Shown: positions 1-8,078 of the stretch, in pieces | How the letters are laid out: each line of letters opens with the position of its first letter | Numbering within the stretch: the first letter of the stretch is position 1 | Source of the DNA: Ramicandelaber brevisporus | Taxonomy: Eukaryota; Kickxellomycota; Ramicandelaberales; Ramicandelaberaceae | Reading direction: 5' to 3' | Assembly (NCBI GenBank): GCA_025201865.1 | Contig: MU602749.1 | Coordinates: 18,540-38,774, forward strand | DNA length: 20,235 bases | The notes under the pieces: generated by a model | Databases searched by the model: none | Seen by the model: the letters and a program-made list of their open reading frames with translations, nothing else | Told to the model about the DNA's origin: nothing | Made by a program: the position numbers and the translations under genes

Positions 1-773
1 TCAACTCCAACAGTGGACATCAGCTTGCGTGTCATCGGGGCAAACGCCACACCGCCCAAGCCACTGCCAGACCACACAATACCAATCGCCAGTCCTCGCC
101 TCTTGGTGAACCAAGGCGCTGGCACAGAAACACAGAGTGTAATGCACAAACCAGCACCAATTCCAACAACGATGCCCTGGAAGATGATCAGCATTGCGAT
201 GCTCTTTGCAAACGACGCGATGATCATACCAAGACCCATTATCACTCCTCCCATTGCAATCACAATCTTGAACCCGCCGACAAGGCTAGACAGAGGGCTA
301 GCAAATGGACCAGTTGCATTCAGAAACGCGACCTGGAGTGTACCGATTAGTGCAATTACAGCAGCTGGTGTATCCTTGTAAAGATTGTTCTTGTACAATT
401 CTGCATACACGCCATAAGAGTTCAAGAATCCGTAGCTGCAGAACACGGCAACGAATGATGAAGCAACCACGAGCCAGCCCAGGCCGCCGTCAGGAGGAGT
501 GGCGGGCTCCTCGACAGGCTGCTGCTTTTCGAGGTCTCCCGGCGCGTTGCTGGCATTGTCGTCGCTGTCATACTCGGAGTTGACAGCGGTGAGGTCTTCA
601 ACAATGGTTGTCACTGCCACAGCAGAAGACGGCTCCACCTGTTTGATGTCCTCGTGTGTGATTGTTGATACGAGCGTGTGGTTGAATTTTTCGGTGTTTG
701 ATGTGGCAATGTGAAATGAGTCGGAAATCGAGACTGGCTCATATGAACCAGCCACAGCCTTTTCGGAGGACAT
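1..773 (-). CDS. MFS transporter, monocarboxylate (SLC16/Mch-like) family, 5' part
   Basis: Read from an ATG at 773-771, the frame stays open for 257 codons to the left edge, so the C-terminal half is missing. Residues 1-92 are a hydrophilic, acidic, Ser/Thr-rich cytosolic tail. The family hallmark PPDGGLGWLVV follows at 93-103 and opens TM1 (about 97-120). TM2 (about 137-163), TM3 (169-188) and TM4 (192-218) come next, then the loop PWFTKRRGLAIG at 220-231 (the TM4-TM5 signature of fungal MCT-like permeases) and a Gly-rich TM5. Relatives are 12-helix plasma-membrane or organellar carriers of monocarboxylates or riboflavin; the substrate cannot be told from this half. The gene is divergent from the zinc-finger gene, with about 0.8 kb between start codons. 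Family assignment is firm, substrate unknown. Confidence 0.85.
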   Translation of the reverse strand, partial: MSSEKAVAGSYEPVSISDSFHIATSNTEKFNHTLVSTITHEDIKQVEPSSAVAVTTIVEDLTAVNSEYDSDDNASNAPGDLEKQQPVEEPATPPDGGLGWLVVASSFVAVFCSYGFLNSYGVYAELYKNNLYKDTPAAVIALIGTLQVAFLNATGPFASPLSSLVGGFKIVIAMGGVIMGLGMIIASFAKSIAMLIIFQGIVVGIGAGLCITLCVSVPAPWFTKRRGLAIGIVWSGSGLGGVAFAPMTRKLMSTVGV

Positions 774-1587
774 GGTCAATAGAGGTCAATGAAAGTCAAA
801 AGAGAAGAGAGGATAGAGTGCGAGAACAATTGCTAGTTTGAAAGGAACTTCATGAAACAAGGTACTATGACCGCGCCACCAATTGTTTATATTCCTGTCA
901 GACGGCAAGTCCGACATTAACCCAACTTCCGGTTCCGATGAGAGCTGGGAAGATTATTCGTTATGCTGACAAAATAAAAAGAACAGGTATTCATCATTGG
1001 ATGTTAGTAATCACTTTTGCCTCAGGCGATGACTACGACACAGCGTGTATGTGTCATCTAGTAAAACGAAGACAGATACACTTTTGTCAGCACCACATAC
1101 ATGACCATAATGCAGCTACGTAATAGCGTGCCGAACTCTCCATTACCGTAGCCAATCTCAATGCGAGCATTAATCCTTCTCAACTCCAACTTTTTGGGGG
1201 AGGAGGGGAAAGAGGAAAGGGGGAGTGATTGCACAATGCGGCTGCGGATATCCGCAGTATAACGTGAATATTTAGTCTAAACTCAAAGCTATCATGAGTA
1301 GCGAGCATTGACAACAAATGATGCGACCAGGTGACCATATCCACTCCGGGTCTTTACTTCACTGATATTGTCATTCTTGTTGAACTCATTCCACATCGTC
1401 TGACCACGCAGTGTTGGATAGCAGTTTGGATGTTTGTCGATTTGTCGATTTTATTCGCGTTATTTGTTACCAAAGTGACTGGTTTGCTCTCTCTGATCTC
1501 AACTACTCGACTGAAGATTAACCACCACTACCAACAGCAGAAAAGAACAACAGCTGATCTACCTAACAGCCAGCCAGCCAGCCAGTT
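774..1587. promoter_or_regulatory. Divergent intergenic region between the MFS and zinc-finger genes
   Basis: No convincing gene; the short ORFs here have no recognisable protein features. It must hold both promoters. Visible elements are CCAAT pentamers near 880 and 1151, a G-rich purine run at about 1193-1227, and a (CAGC)4 repeat at 1567-1585 immediately before the zinc-finger ATG. No tRNA or snoRNA signature was recognised. Confidence 0.5.
1567..1585. repeat. (CAGC)4 tetranucleotide repeat ahead of the zinc-finger ATG
   Basis: Four CAGC units plus CAG, ending two bases before the ATG. It lies in the 5' leader, so length changes would alter the leader but not the protein. Confidence 0.8.
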
Positions 1588-3612
1588 ATGTCGACCGTGA
1601 AGATCAAAACAGAGCCAGCAGCAGCAGCAGCAGCAACAGCAGTCGACGTGAAAGTCAAGCTCGAGCCGAGCCTTTCAACAGCTGATATCAAACTCGAACA
1701 GCACTCTTCAGACATTGACACCAAAGTCGAGTCTGACTCGGATGCTGGCAGCGAAGAAGACGACGAAGACAACATCAAATCTGAGAGTGACGAAGGCTCC
1801 AACCAGCACCAGGCTACAGAGGCTCCACAGCATCAACGACCCTTTATCTGCAAACATCCTGGATGCGGTCGTAGCTTCACACATATCAAGTATTTAAGAA
1901 TGCACCAGCATGAGCACACACTCCAAGCCAAGCTTAATGTACTTGGAAAGACTTACACTTTGACTCGGCAGTCATCAAATGATCGCTGGTCATGCCCAGT
2001 TACAGATTGTACATCGAAAGTCAAAACAGTTCATTCTTTATGCAATCATATGCGAATTATTCATAGCAATACCGTAAAACAACAGCAACAGCTTCAACAG
2101 CTTCCGTTTCAGAAGACTTGGAACAAACTTTATTTCCATGGTGTGGATAACTTTTATGTGAATAATGTTCGCTGTGGGTATCATAACACAACTGGGCTGC
2201 TCATTTGTCACGAATGTCGATTGGTGCCGGAATACCTGCTAACTCATTTACAGCAGAAGCATGGATATGATGAGAAATCGATTGACAATGTGTTTATGCC
2301 AGAAAGTGCAGTGAATGCAGGTGCTAATCCAAACATTAATCAGCACACCAGCAACAGTCACCTCGCTTCAGCTATTAGCCAGCCACATTTGCGACATCAT
2401 CCAGACATTATTCAAGGTTGGCTTTGTGTCACATCAGATTGCGGACATTGCTGTTATACAGCCCAGACAAAGAGTGATCATAAAAGAATAGTTCATCAGG
2501 GTAAAAAAGTGTCAACAGCTCCTGCAGTTATACTGCGCCTTTTGTTTGCCAAATCTAACGCTTGCTACTTTCTCATTACTCGCGTTGACCAAGCAAGCAG
2601 TGCTGTCACAACCAACAGTAACAAAGTGAATCAGCACAAACTCGACTACAGTCACAATCAAGTGGATACCCATGATGAGAATGGAGATGATGTCAACCAG
2701 AAAGAGACAACAGATGCATCCGTTCGAAAGAGACAATGGAAATGTGAATATCCAGAATGCGGCCGCTCCTTCAACGCATCTAATAGGCTTAGTGAACATC
2801 GGCGTGAGCACAAACTTCAGATTGCGATTAATATGCAAGGTACGACCTTTGTTATTACCCGCCAGTCCTTAGATGATCTATGGCCATGTCCAATTTCAGA
2901 TTGTGAATCAACACACGGAACAGTTAGTGCTGCTCGTCAGCATATTGAACGCGCTCACAGCACAACGATCAAACGGGAGCGTGCAAATGATGATGATGGC
3001 GATTATCAACAGCAGCAGCACCAAACCATCAAGAGGAAGCAATATACCATTCAGTATTTGAATGTGGATGATTTTTACGTTTGTGGCACTAGGTGTGGCT
3101 ATCATACTACGACTGGCATACTCATTTGTCACAATTGTCGATTGGTGCCAGAATGTCTGCTAACTTATTTAAAGCAGAAGCATGAATTTGATGAGAAGTC
3201 GATTGACAGCGCTGTTCTGCCAGAAAGTGCTAGAATTAGTGGAAGCGATCCTAATATCAATCAGCACACCAGCAATTCACATCTCGCATCAGCAATTAAT
3301 CAATTATGTCAGCATCATCATGATATTGTCCAAGGCTGGCTGTGTGTCACATCCGATTGTTTTAGTTGTGGTTATCCTATTCAGAGGAAGAATGATCACA
3401 AAAAATATACTCATCATGGTCAACATATATCGACCGTTCCTGCTCATGTATTACGATTATATTATGGAAAAGCACACAGTTCCGGTTATCTTATTACTCG
3501 GTTGAATACAATCACAAACAATATCCAATCAAACAACACGATGAGTCAATATAATAGCGAGTATGATAACGATGATGGTGAGGAATTAGTGCTGAGTGAC
3601 TACAGTGATTAA
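1588..3612 (+). CDS. C2H2 zinc-finger protein with two tandem four-finger units, OrsD-like
   Basis: 674 aa, probably a nuclear nucleic-acid-binding protein of unknown target. The N-terminal 75 residues are acidic and carry several SUMO-consensus tetrapeptides. Two homologous units follow, about 84-334 and 383-640. Each has finger 1 C-x4-C-x12-H-x3-H (88-110; 386-408), finger 2 C-x4-C-x12-H-x4-H (136-159; 434-457), a conserved block around DNFYV/DDFYV and RCGYH, finger 3 C-x2-C-x9-H-x4-H (207-225; 514-532), a nearly identical NPNINQHTSNSHLASAI block, finger 4 C-x4-C-x12-H-x4-H (280-303; 586-609), and a terminal LITR motif. The finger 3 plus finger 4 arrangement resembles the fungal OrsD/DUF3505 domain (inference from memory). 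In unit 2 the first His of finger 3 is Tyr527. The C-terminus is acidic. The ATG at 1588 is the first in frame after the CAGC repeat. No introns are seen. Confidence 0.8.
   Translation: MSTVKIKTEPAAAAAATAVDVKVKLEPSLSTADIKLEQHSSDIDTKVESDSDAGSEEDDEDNIKSESDEGSNQHQATEAPQHQRPFICKHPGCGRSFTHIKYLRMHQHEHTLQAKLNVLGKTYTLTRQSSNDRWSCPVTDCTSKVKTVHSLCNHMRIIHSNTVKQQQQLQQLPFQKTWNKLYFHGVDNFYVNNVRCGYHNTTGLLICHECRLVPEYLLTHLQQKHGYDEKSIDNVFMPESAVNAGANPNINQHTSNSHLASAISQPHLRHHPDIIQGWLCVTSDCGHCCYTAQTKSDHKRIVHQGKKVSTAPAVILRLLFAKSNACYFLITRVDQASSAVTTNSNKVNQHKLDYSHNQVDTHDENGDDVNQKETTDASVRKRQWKCEYPECGRSFNASNRLSEHRREHKLQIAINMQGTTFVITRQSLDDLWPCPISDCESTHGTVSAARQHIERAHSTTIKRERANDDDGDYQQQQHQTIKRKQYTIQYLNVDDFYVCGTRCGYHTTTGILICHNCRLVPECLLTYLKQKHEFDEKSIDSAVLPESARISGSDPNINQHTSNSHLASAINQLCQHHHDIVQGWLCVTSDCFSCGYPIQRKNDHKKYTHHGQHISTVPAHVLRLYYGKAHSSGYLITRLNTITNNIQSNNTMSQYNSEYDNDDGEELVLSDYSD
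1837..2589 (+). repeat. Intragenic duplication, unit 1 of zinc-finger gene
   Basis: Encodes residues 84-334, aligning along its length with unit 2 at 2734-3507 with an offset of about 300 residues. The most conserved stretches encode ICHECRLVPE, DEKSID, NPNINQHTSNSHLASAI and GWLCVTSDC. The linker between units (335-382) is not conserved. Confidence 0.85.
2734..3507 (+). repeat. Intragenic duplication, unit 2 of zinc-finger gene
   Basis: Encodes residues 383-640. All four fingers of unit 1 are recognisable in the same order and spacing. Differences include a longer Lys/Gln-rich linker after finger 2 and replacement of the first finger-3 histidine by tyrosine (codon TAT at 3166-3168 against CAT in unit 1). 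Divergence at third positions suggests an old duplication. Confidence 0.85.
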
Positions 3613-4498
3613 GTAGATATCCATTAACCAGGAAACAGCTGTGATATCTCCACCATCGCAGTCCAATATGCTTAGTATGCCACTGACTGTTGATCGTGAA
3701 TTCTGTTAACTTCAAAAAGACTCTGTTAAGCTTTAATATGGTAGTGCGGTGGACCAAAGGTGGGCAAAAGGGGCTTGTTTTCATTAAAGCATATTGTCTC
3801 CTGTAGATTAGTAAGCATGTAGCTCATTGTGTCTATTAAATCTAGTGCACAAATGTATAAAAGCAAACCAATTGTTAGTATAAAGAAAGATGAATTACAC
3901 ACAACACGAGGGCGAGTGTGGTTGGATTCAGATATGCTCGCTGGAGTGAGTAAAACGCATTCAGGTGGATTGGCCCACTGAAGCTCTTTCAGTACATTGG
4001 TTCTATTTTGACTGCCACTTCCCTGTTTTCCCTATTTTGTTTTTTACTGAATGAGATGCCCTAGATCAATATGGCATGATAAAACTCCGCTACTTCCGAT
4101 GAATGATTCGGCATCGAGCCCGGCTCCGATTCTAGTTATGAAAAACACGCTTTCGCACCGTTCTTGAATATAACTGGTGGGGGCATCCCCTGATCACTAA
4201 ATTGAGGTTGGGCTGATTCTCGAATGGAATGGAGTGGAGTGGAGTGGAATTGGAATGGGAGGTACACGCGCGCTCGCGCACCTACACTCTCTGATATCTT
4301 CTATCACTCTTCTCTCTGTTAACAATGACAGCAACAGCAACAGCAACAACGTCTTCGGTCATGCTTTTCTATCGTTCCACCAGCATCACATAACGACCTT
4401 ATTCTTGTGTACACACAATATCTGCTATCTATCCACATACCAAGCAAAAAAAAACACTACACACACACACACGCATATACTCTGTGCAACCACCAACA
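3613..4498. promoter_or_regulatory. Intergenic: zinc-finger 3' end and promoter/leader of the 7TM gene
   Basis: No gene recognised. Contents include a TATAAA near 3855, a degenerate GGAGT/GGAAT pentamer run at about 4223-4260, a CGCG-rich patch at about 4267-4280, a CAGCAA run at about 4330-4348 and a CA dinucleotide run at 4459-4474 just ahead of the next ATG. The GGAGT run and CA tract are simple sequence likely within the 5' leader of the following gene. Confidence 0.45.
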
Positions 4499-6997
4499 AT
4501 GCGACGACGACGCGACTCGTCACCTTCTCGACTCGTTTCTTTCGCACTCTATTTACTCACGGCTGCAGTTGCTATTGTTAATGCCAAGATTACCGTGTTC
4601 AACAGTTCGCAGCCCACTGCTCCTTCTGCACTTGACCCGGCATTCTCGCTGCCGTCGTATCAATTCTTTGGCTGGCCCGAACTCACGTTTGACACATTTT
4701 CGGGTCCATTATTGCGCGCCAAGTTTGTGAACGACTCTGCTCATCAATGCCGTCTTGAAGTCAGCTTTGACGGTGCGCTCCCACGTTTCCCCACTCTGAA
4801 GCCACTCCAAGCCAACGACACCGGCAAAACAGAGTATGCACATGGCTACACTAAAGACATGCGCACCTCATTGTTGATTTGGAGCTGGCCCAGGTGGTGC
4901 ATCGGCTACAGTTTCATCGCTCCACAGCTTGCTGGCTTGAAACAGACTTTGCAGGCTGCCAATTTGCCGCCACCTGGATTAGCAGTGTTCAAAGGGTTCC
5001 GGCCAATTGACAAGCCAAAATCAGATGAGTTTGGCGGGCCGTTTGGAAACACATATGGCGACCCAACAAAGATGATGGAGAAGGCAATTGAAACCACATC
5101 TCTTGAAAAGCAGTATTTGGAATGGCAGCGCCGCTCTCGTCCACCATCTTCAACTGACAATGCAAACACGGGAAAGAATGAGAGAGATGATGTGACAAAG
5201 AACTTTGGTGAATGGGGCGGTGGGTATCCACGCTTTTTGGACTGGCACTTTGCGCTTGCAGCGGATGAGCGTCTCAACTGGGCCAGCGCCAACTCAACTG
5301 AGCCAATCATGGTGACCATTGAACATGACTATGGGATCTGGAACACAAAATGGCAGACTGACGATCATGTGGTGATTACTTGGGTTATAAATGGTCTCAA
5401 CATTGCTTTGGTTTTGGCCATGCTGGTTCACGTGTGGATTACGTATGGCAAGCATGGATGGTCATCACCAGCCAACAAACGCCGTGAGCAGCTTAAAGAG
5501 CAGCTCAAGCAACAACAAGACCAACAGCAACAGCAACAACAGCAACATGTACTGGCATCAAGGAATGGAGCAATGGGCAAAAGTATGCCAGTGTCGGATA
5601 TCAGCTATCATGGTAGTGCGACAGCAGCATTATCTCCACGTCAACATCCGTATCAGCTGCATAACGATGACAGCAATAACCAGTATCCACAGCTACCACC
5701 ACCAGCTAGAGGGCAGTTCCCATCTCATTCTAGCTCTCCAAACAATACTGCCACTCCGGAAGGCACTTCTAAAGACACTGCCCAGTCTCCATTACAGCCA
5801 GCTCCGGCCGATGCGATTGTCCATTTGAACTTCTACCGCGTTGCAATGGGTGTCATCTCGCTCGTGTTTGCCATCGGCTTGATTCCGCTGCCAACCACCC
5901 ACACCTTTTTCGAGACCTGGAAGATCACCGTCAGCTACATTATTGCATTCATTGGTTACTCTTCAGAAATCTTCCTGGCAATGGCAATGGTGCACATGAT
6001 GAACTCCATCTATCCACGCCCCATCCTCTCCCGCATTTGCAACATTTTGCTGTGGATTCACATGATGTGTACATTTTTGGCGCTCGCGATTGTGCCATTT
6101 GCCAGAATCCTCGAGATCCACTACCCAATTGACTACACGCTGGTGTTTGGAATGTTCATGCCGCTGATCTCGTTGATCATGTCGTATGGCTGGTGTATAT
6201 TTTTGAGCATTACATTCTACAGGAACTTGCGGCGGCTGCGTGCACGAGCTTCGAAGCACCATGTCCGCGACATTCACATTGTGACAATTGCCACGTACTC
6301 TGCAATGATTTGGATGACAGTGTTTGCAGCGTTTTTGGCATTGGTTAGATCGTATCAATTAAGCTACAAATTGCACAGAACGTTGAGCATTCTGCTGTTA
6401 CTGAGTACAGTATTTACAGTGGCGAGCATCTTTGCATCAATCTATTCGTCGGACATGGCCAGAGGTTTGGATGGAGACAGACTGGAATACTGGCCGGTGG
6501 ATGCACCGCCTGTTACGGATGGCAGTGTGCTGGATGACTGCGAGAGGCAGCAGTTGGCTGAGCATCAAATGAAGCAGGAGCAGATTCAGCAGGAGCAAAG
6601 GCAGCAGCAGCAACAACAGAAGCAGCTCAAAGCCATCGGCGCTGGCAGTGGACATGTGCGGCAGACGAGCGACACCTATACGGATGGCGCAGGTGCTTGT
6701 GAGGACTATCAGTGGGGAATTGGCATGGTGCCGCTTGCCGACGAAAGTCGTAGAGAGTTGCGGAATCCGCTGGTTGACCATCTCCAGCAGCTCGACAATG
6801 CCATTCCAGCGGATATGAACTCACAGTGGTACTCACAAGTGCCGTCGTACACATCATTCAACAGCAATGCACTGCCTCCATTGTCTCTACAGTCTCCACT
6901 GAGTCCGCCACCTCCAGCTGCCGCTACCACGACTCCAGAAACCAGTAGCAGTCGCGAGGCTGACTGGGTCAAACTTCATGTTAATAATCAATACTAA
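4499..6997 (+). CDS. Seven-transmembrane protein with secreted N-terminal ectodomain, unknown family
   Basis: 832 aa from the ATG at 4499, which has A at -3; the in-frame GTG at 4484 is not a credible eukaryotic start. A basic N-terminus plus hydrophobic stretch ending VNA (about 1-29) looks like a signal peptide. Residues 30-288 form an ectodomain with NxS/T sites near 35, 78, 106 and 265 and a Trp-rich centre. Hydrophobic helices lie at about 291-316, 446-464, 475-500, 514-537, 545-573, 592-618 and 627-649. The loop between helices 1 and 2 is unusually long (about 130 residues) and holds a polyglutamine run (338-349) and low-complexity Ser/Pro/Asn sequence. The ~180-residue tail is also Gln-rich. 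Topology (ectodomain outside, seven helices, cytosolic tail) is GPCR-like, but no receptor family motif was recognised, so function is open. AATAAA follows the stop by about 23 nt. Confidence 0.75.
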   Translation: MRRRRDSSPSRLVSFALYLLTAAVAIVNAKITVFNSSQPTAPSALDPAFSLPSYQFFGWPELTFDTFSGPLLRAKFVNDSAHQCRLEVSFDGALPRFPTLKPLQANDTGKTEYAHGYTKDMRTSLLIWSWPRWCIGYSFIAPQLAGLKQTLQAANLPPPGLAVFKGFRPIDKPKSDEFGGPFGNTYGDPTKMMEKAIETTSLEKQYLEWQRRSRPPSSTDNANTGKNERDDVTKNFGEWGGGYPRFLDWHFALAADERLNWASANSTEPIMVTIEHDYGIWNTKWQTDDHVVITWVINGLNIALVLAMLVHVWITYGKHGWSSPANKRREQLKEQLKQQQDQQQQQQQQHVLASRNGAMGKSMPVSDISYHGSATAALSPRQHPYQLHNDDSNNQYPQLPPPARGQFPSHSSSPNNTATPEGTSKDTAQSPLQPAPADAIVHLNFYRVAMGVISLVFAIGLIPLPTTHTFFETWKITVSYIIAFIGYSSEIFLAMAMVHMMNSIYPRPILSRICNILLWIHMMCTFLALAIVPFARILEIHYPIDYTLVFGMFMPLISLIMSYGWCIFLSITFYRNLRRLRARASKHHVRDIHIVTIATYSAMIWMTVFAAFLALVRSYQLSYKLHRTLSILLLLSTVFTVASIFASIYSSDMARGLDGDRLEYWPVDAPPVTDGSVLDDCERQQLAEHQMKQEQIQQEQRQQQQQQKQLKAIGAGSGHVRQTSDTYTDGAGACEDYQWGIGMVPLADESRRELRNPLVDHLQQLDNAIPADMNSQWYSQVPSYTSFNSNALPPLSLQSPLSPPPPAAATTTPETSSSREADWVKLHVNNQY
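5500..5546 (+). repeat. CAG/CAA glutamine tract in the 7TM protein
   Basis: Encodes the glutamine-rich run at residues 334-349 (one Lys and one Asp near the start) in the loop between predicted helices 1 and 2. Mixed CAA and CAG codons. Confidence 0.75.
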
Positions 6998-7019
6998 CAA
7001 CGTTACATTAGTTCCTTTC

Positions 7020-7025
7020 AATAAA
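7020..7025 (+). terminator. Polyadenylation signal AATAAA of the 7TM gene
   Basis: Canonical hexamer about 23 nt after the TAA at 6995-6997. The convergent snoRNA host transcript probably ends in the same neighbourhood on the other strand. Confidence 0.6.
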
Positions 7026-7259
7026 CATTCTAATCGGTATTCATACCTCTATCCAGCATACTACGAGTGCAAGTAAAAGTGCATCATAAAATACAAAACA
7101 TTAATAATTACATTACATTAAAAGGTGGTTTAAAGTACAACAAGTTTAATTCTGTTCAAACAGATATACACAATACAATGTAAGACAACATTGGTAATGA
7201 AATTTGTCAGTACAAATGTGTTATTGGAGAAACATCTAACATCATTGTAACCAATAAAG

Positions 7260-7355
7260 GAGGTTCAGAATAATGCCAGAATTAGGTTTACAGGCGGTTT
7301 CATCAACGAATAGATCTATGCTGACCGTCGTGATAAAAAGTGTTCATCATGATAA
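7260..7355 (-). ncRNA. snR73: Box C/D snoRNA, snR73/U35-like (25S C2959)
   Basis: Box C is ATGATGA at 7350-7344, a C'-like TTGATGA lies at 7306-7300, and box D is CTGA at 7268-7265. The guide TCACGACGGTC (7333-7323) pairs over 11 nt with universally conserved 25S GACCGUCGUGA. If D' is the degenerate CATA (7320-7317), the fifth nucleotide (7325) faces C2959, the yeast snR73 and vertebrate U35 target. The terminal stem is not obvious, so ends are approximate. A donor GTAAGT lies at 7387-7382, and the final branch point and acceptor follow at 7212-7206 and 7153-7152. Confidence 0.83.
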
Positions 7356-7486
7356 GCTGCCAACTCTGGCGAATGCTTGATACTTACCATTCATTAATTC
7401 AGTCAAGTTAGTCAGTAATACTTGTAAAAATGCAAATATACAAATATAGCTAATCCACTACACTTATTTCATAGTAAAAAAAGAAT

Positions 7487-7577
7487 GGGGATCAGACACA
7501 ATTTAATGTCTGCACGGCTGCACAAAGGCAACTCAGACATATGCTTGTCAATTTTTAAATGTTGCTCATCACATCAA
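7487..7577 (-). ncRNA. snR74: Box C/D snoRNA, snR74/U27-like (18S A28)
   Basis: Box C is GTGATGA at 7572-7566, D' CTGA at 7536-7533 and box D CTGA at 7495-7492. The guide GACAAGCATATG (7549-7538) is complementary over 12 nt to the 5' end of 18S rRNA (CAUAUGCUUGUC). The fifth nucleotide before D' (7541) faces A28, the residue guided by yeast snR74 and vertebrate U27. No convincing terminal stem was seen, so both ends are approximate. A donor ATTG/GTATGT lies about 45 nt upstream. The sequence upstream of box D matched no rRNA I could recall. Confidence 0.85.
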
Positions 7578-7730
7578 CACAAAAGATGCAAACAATGAGT
7601 AAACCACAAATTACATACCAATCTGCAGATATTAAAACAGTAAACAAAAGAGGAGAGAATAAAACTCAAATGTCAGCCAAATACTGCAACCAAACAGAGA
7701 TACACCAGTGCAATCTGTACACTATATTAT

Positions 7731-7833
7731 GCTCATAGAAGTATCAGTAATGCATGAATGGTTATTTAAAGATGGTGTCGACAGCGAGAAACTCTTCCGA
7801 CTCGTCATCTAATAATGGGTTCATCACTTGAGC
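7731..7833 (-). ncRNA. snR75: Box C/D snoRNA, snR75-like (25S G2288), possible second target
   Basis: Box C is GTGATGA at 7827-7821, D' CGGA at 7799-7796 (three of four consensus) and box D CTGA at 7747-7744. The guide ATTAGATGACGAG (7813-7801) pairs over 13 nt with 25S CUCGUCAUCUAAU, and the fifth nucleotide (7804) faces G2288, the yeast snR75 target. Before box D, CCATTCATGC (7761-7752) pairs over 10 nt with 25S GCAUGAAUGG, only 19 nt further along the same rRNA segment; its fifth nucleotide faces G2307. A terminal stem GCTCA (7833-7829) with TGAGC (7735-7731) is possible but set back from box D. Intron 4. Confidence 0.87.
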
Positions 7834-8078
7834 TACAGTGTAAACAACCACGCAGAATAGAGTTACATACCATTGCAAAAATCAATCAATCAATCAATTA
7901 TACACAAGCAAGCACTTGCAAGCTGCTACAATTACAATAATACCTCTACAAACTACAGGAATACATATACATATACATATATACACAAGCAAATCGAGTT
8001 ATATCCATGTCAGTATAAAAAGCAGTCATATTAAGGTGGCACAATGTTCTCACAAAATACAGTGATAATGACTGACTA

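Noticed and set aside
938-1123. 61-codon ORF in the MFS/zinc-finger intergenic region
   Set aside because: No domain, unusual composition for this genome, and it lies within a divergent promoter.
4090-4140. Possible tRNA-like B-box sequence
   Set aside because: CTCCGATTCTAG only loosely resembles a B box; no A box or cloverleaf could be drawn around it.
4484-4498. In-frame GTG start extending the 7TM protein by five residues
   Set aside because: Non-ATG start in a eukaryote; the ATG at 4499 has good context and gives a normal signal peptide. The same reasoning applies to TTG at 9426 (transketolase) and TTG at 20151 (nucleoporin).
4234-4581. 115-codon ORF upstream of and overlapping the 7TM gene
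   Set aside because: Its protein is dominated by CA- and CAG-repeat translation and it overlaps the real start in another frame.
7763-7829. Apparent short coding exon ending in acidic residues and TAA on the minus strand
   Set aside because: It looked like a terminal exon (3' splice-like TAG then NPLLDDESEEF in frame), but the same bases are box C, the rRNA guide and D' of the snR75-like snoRNA, which explains them better.
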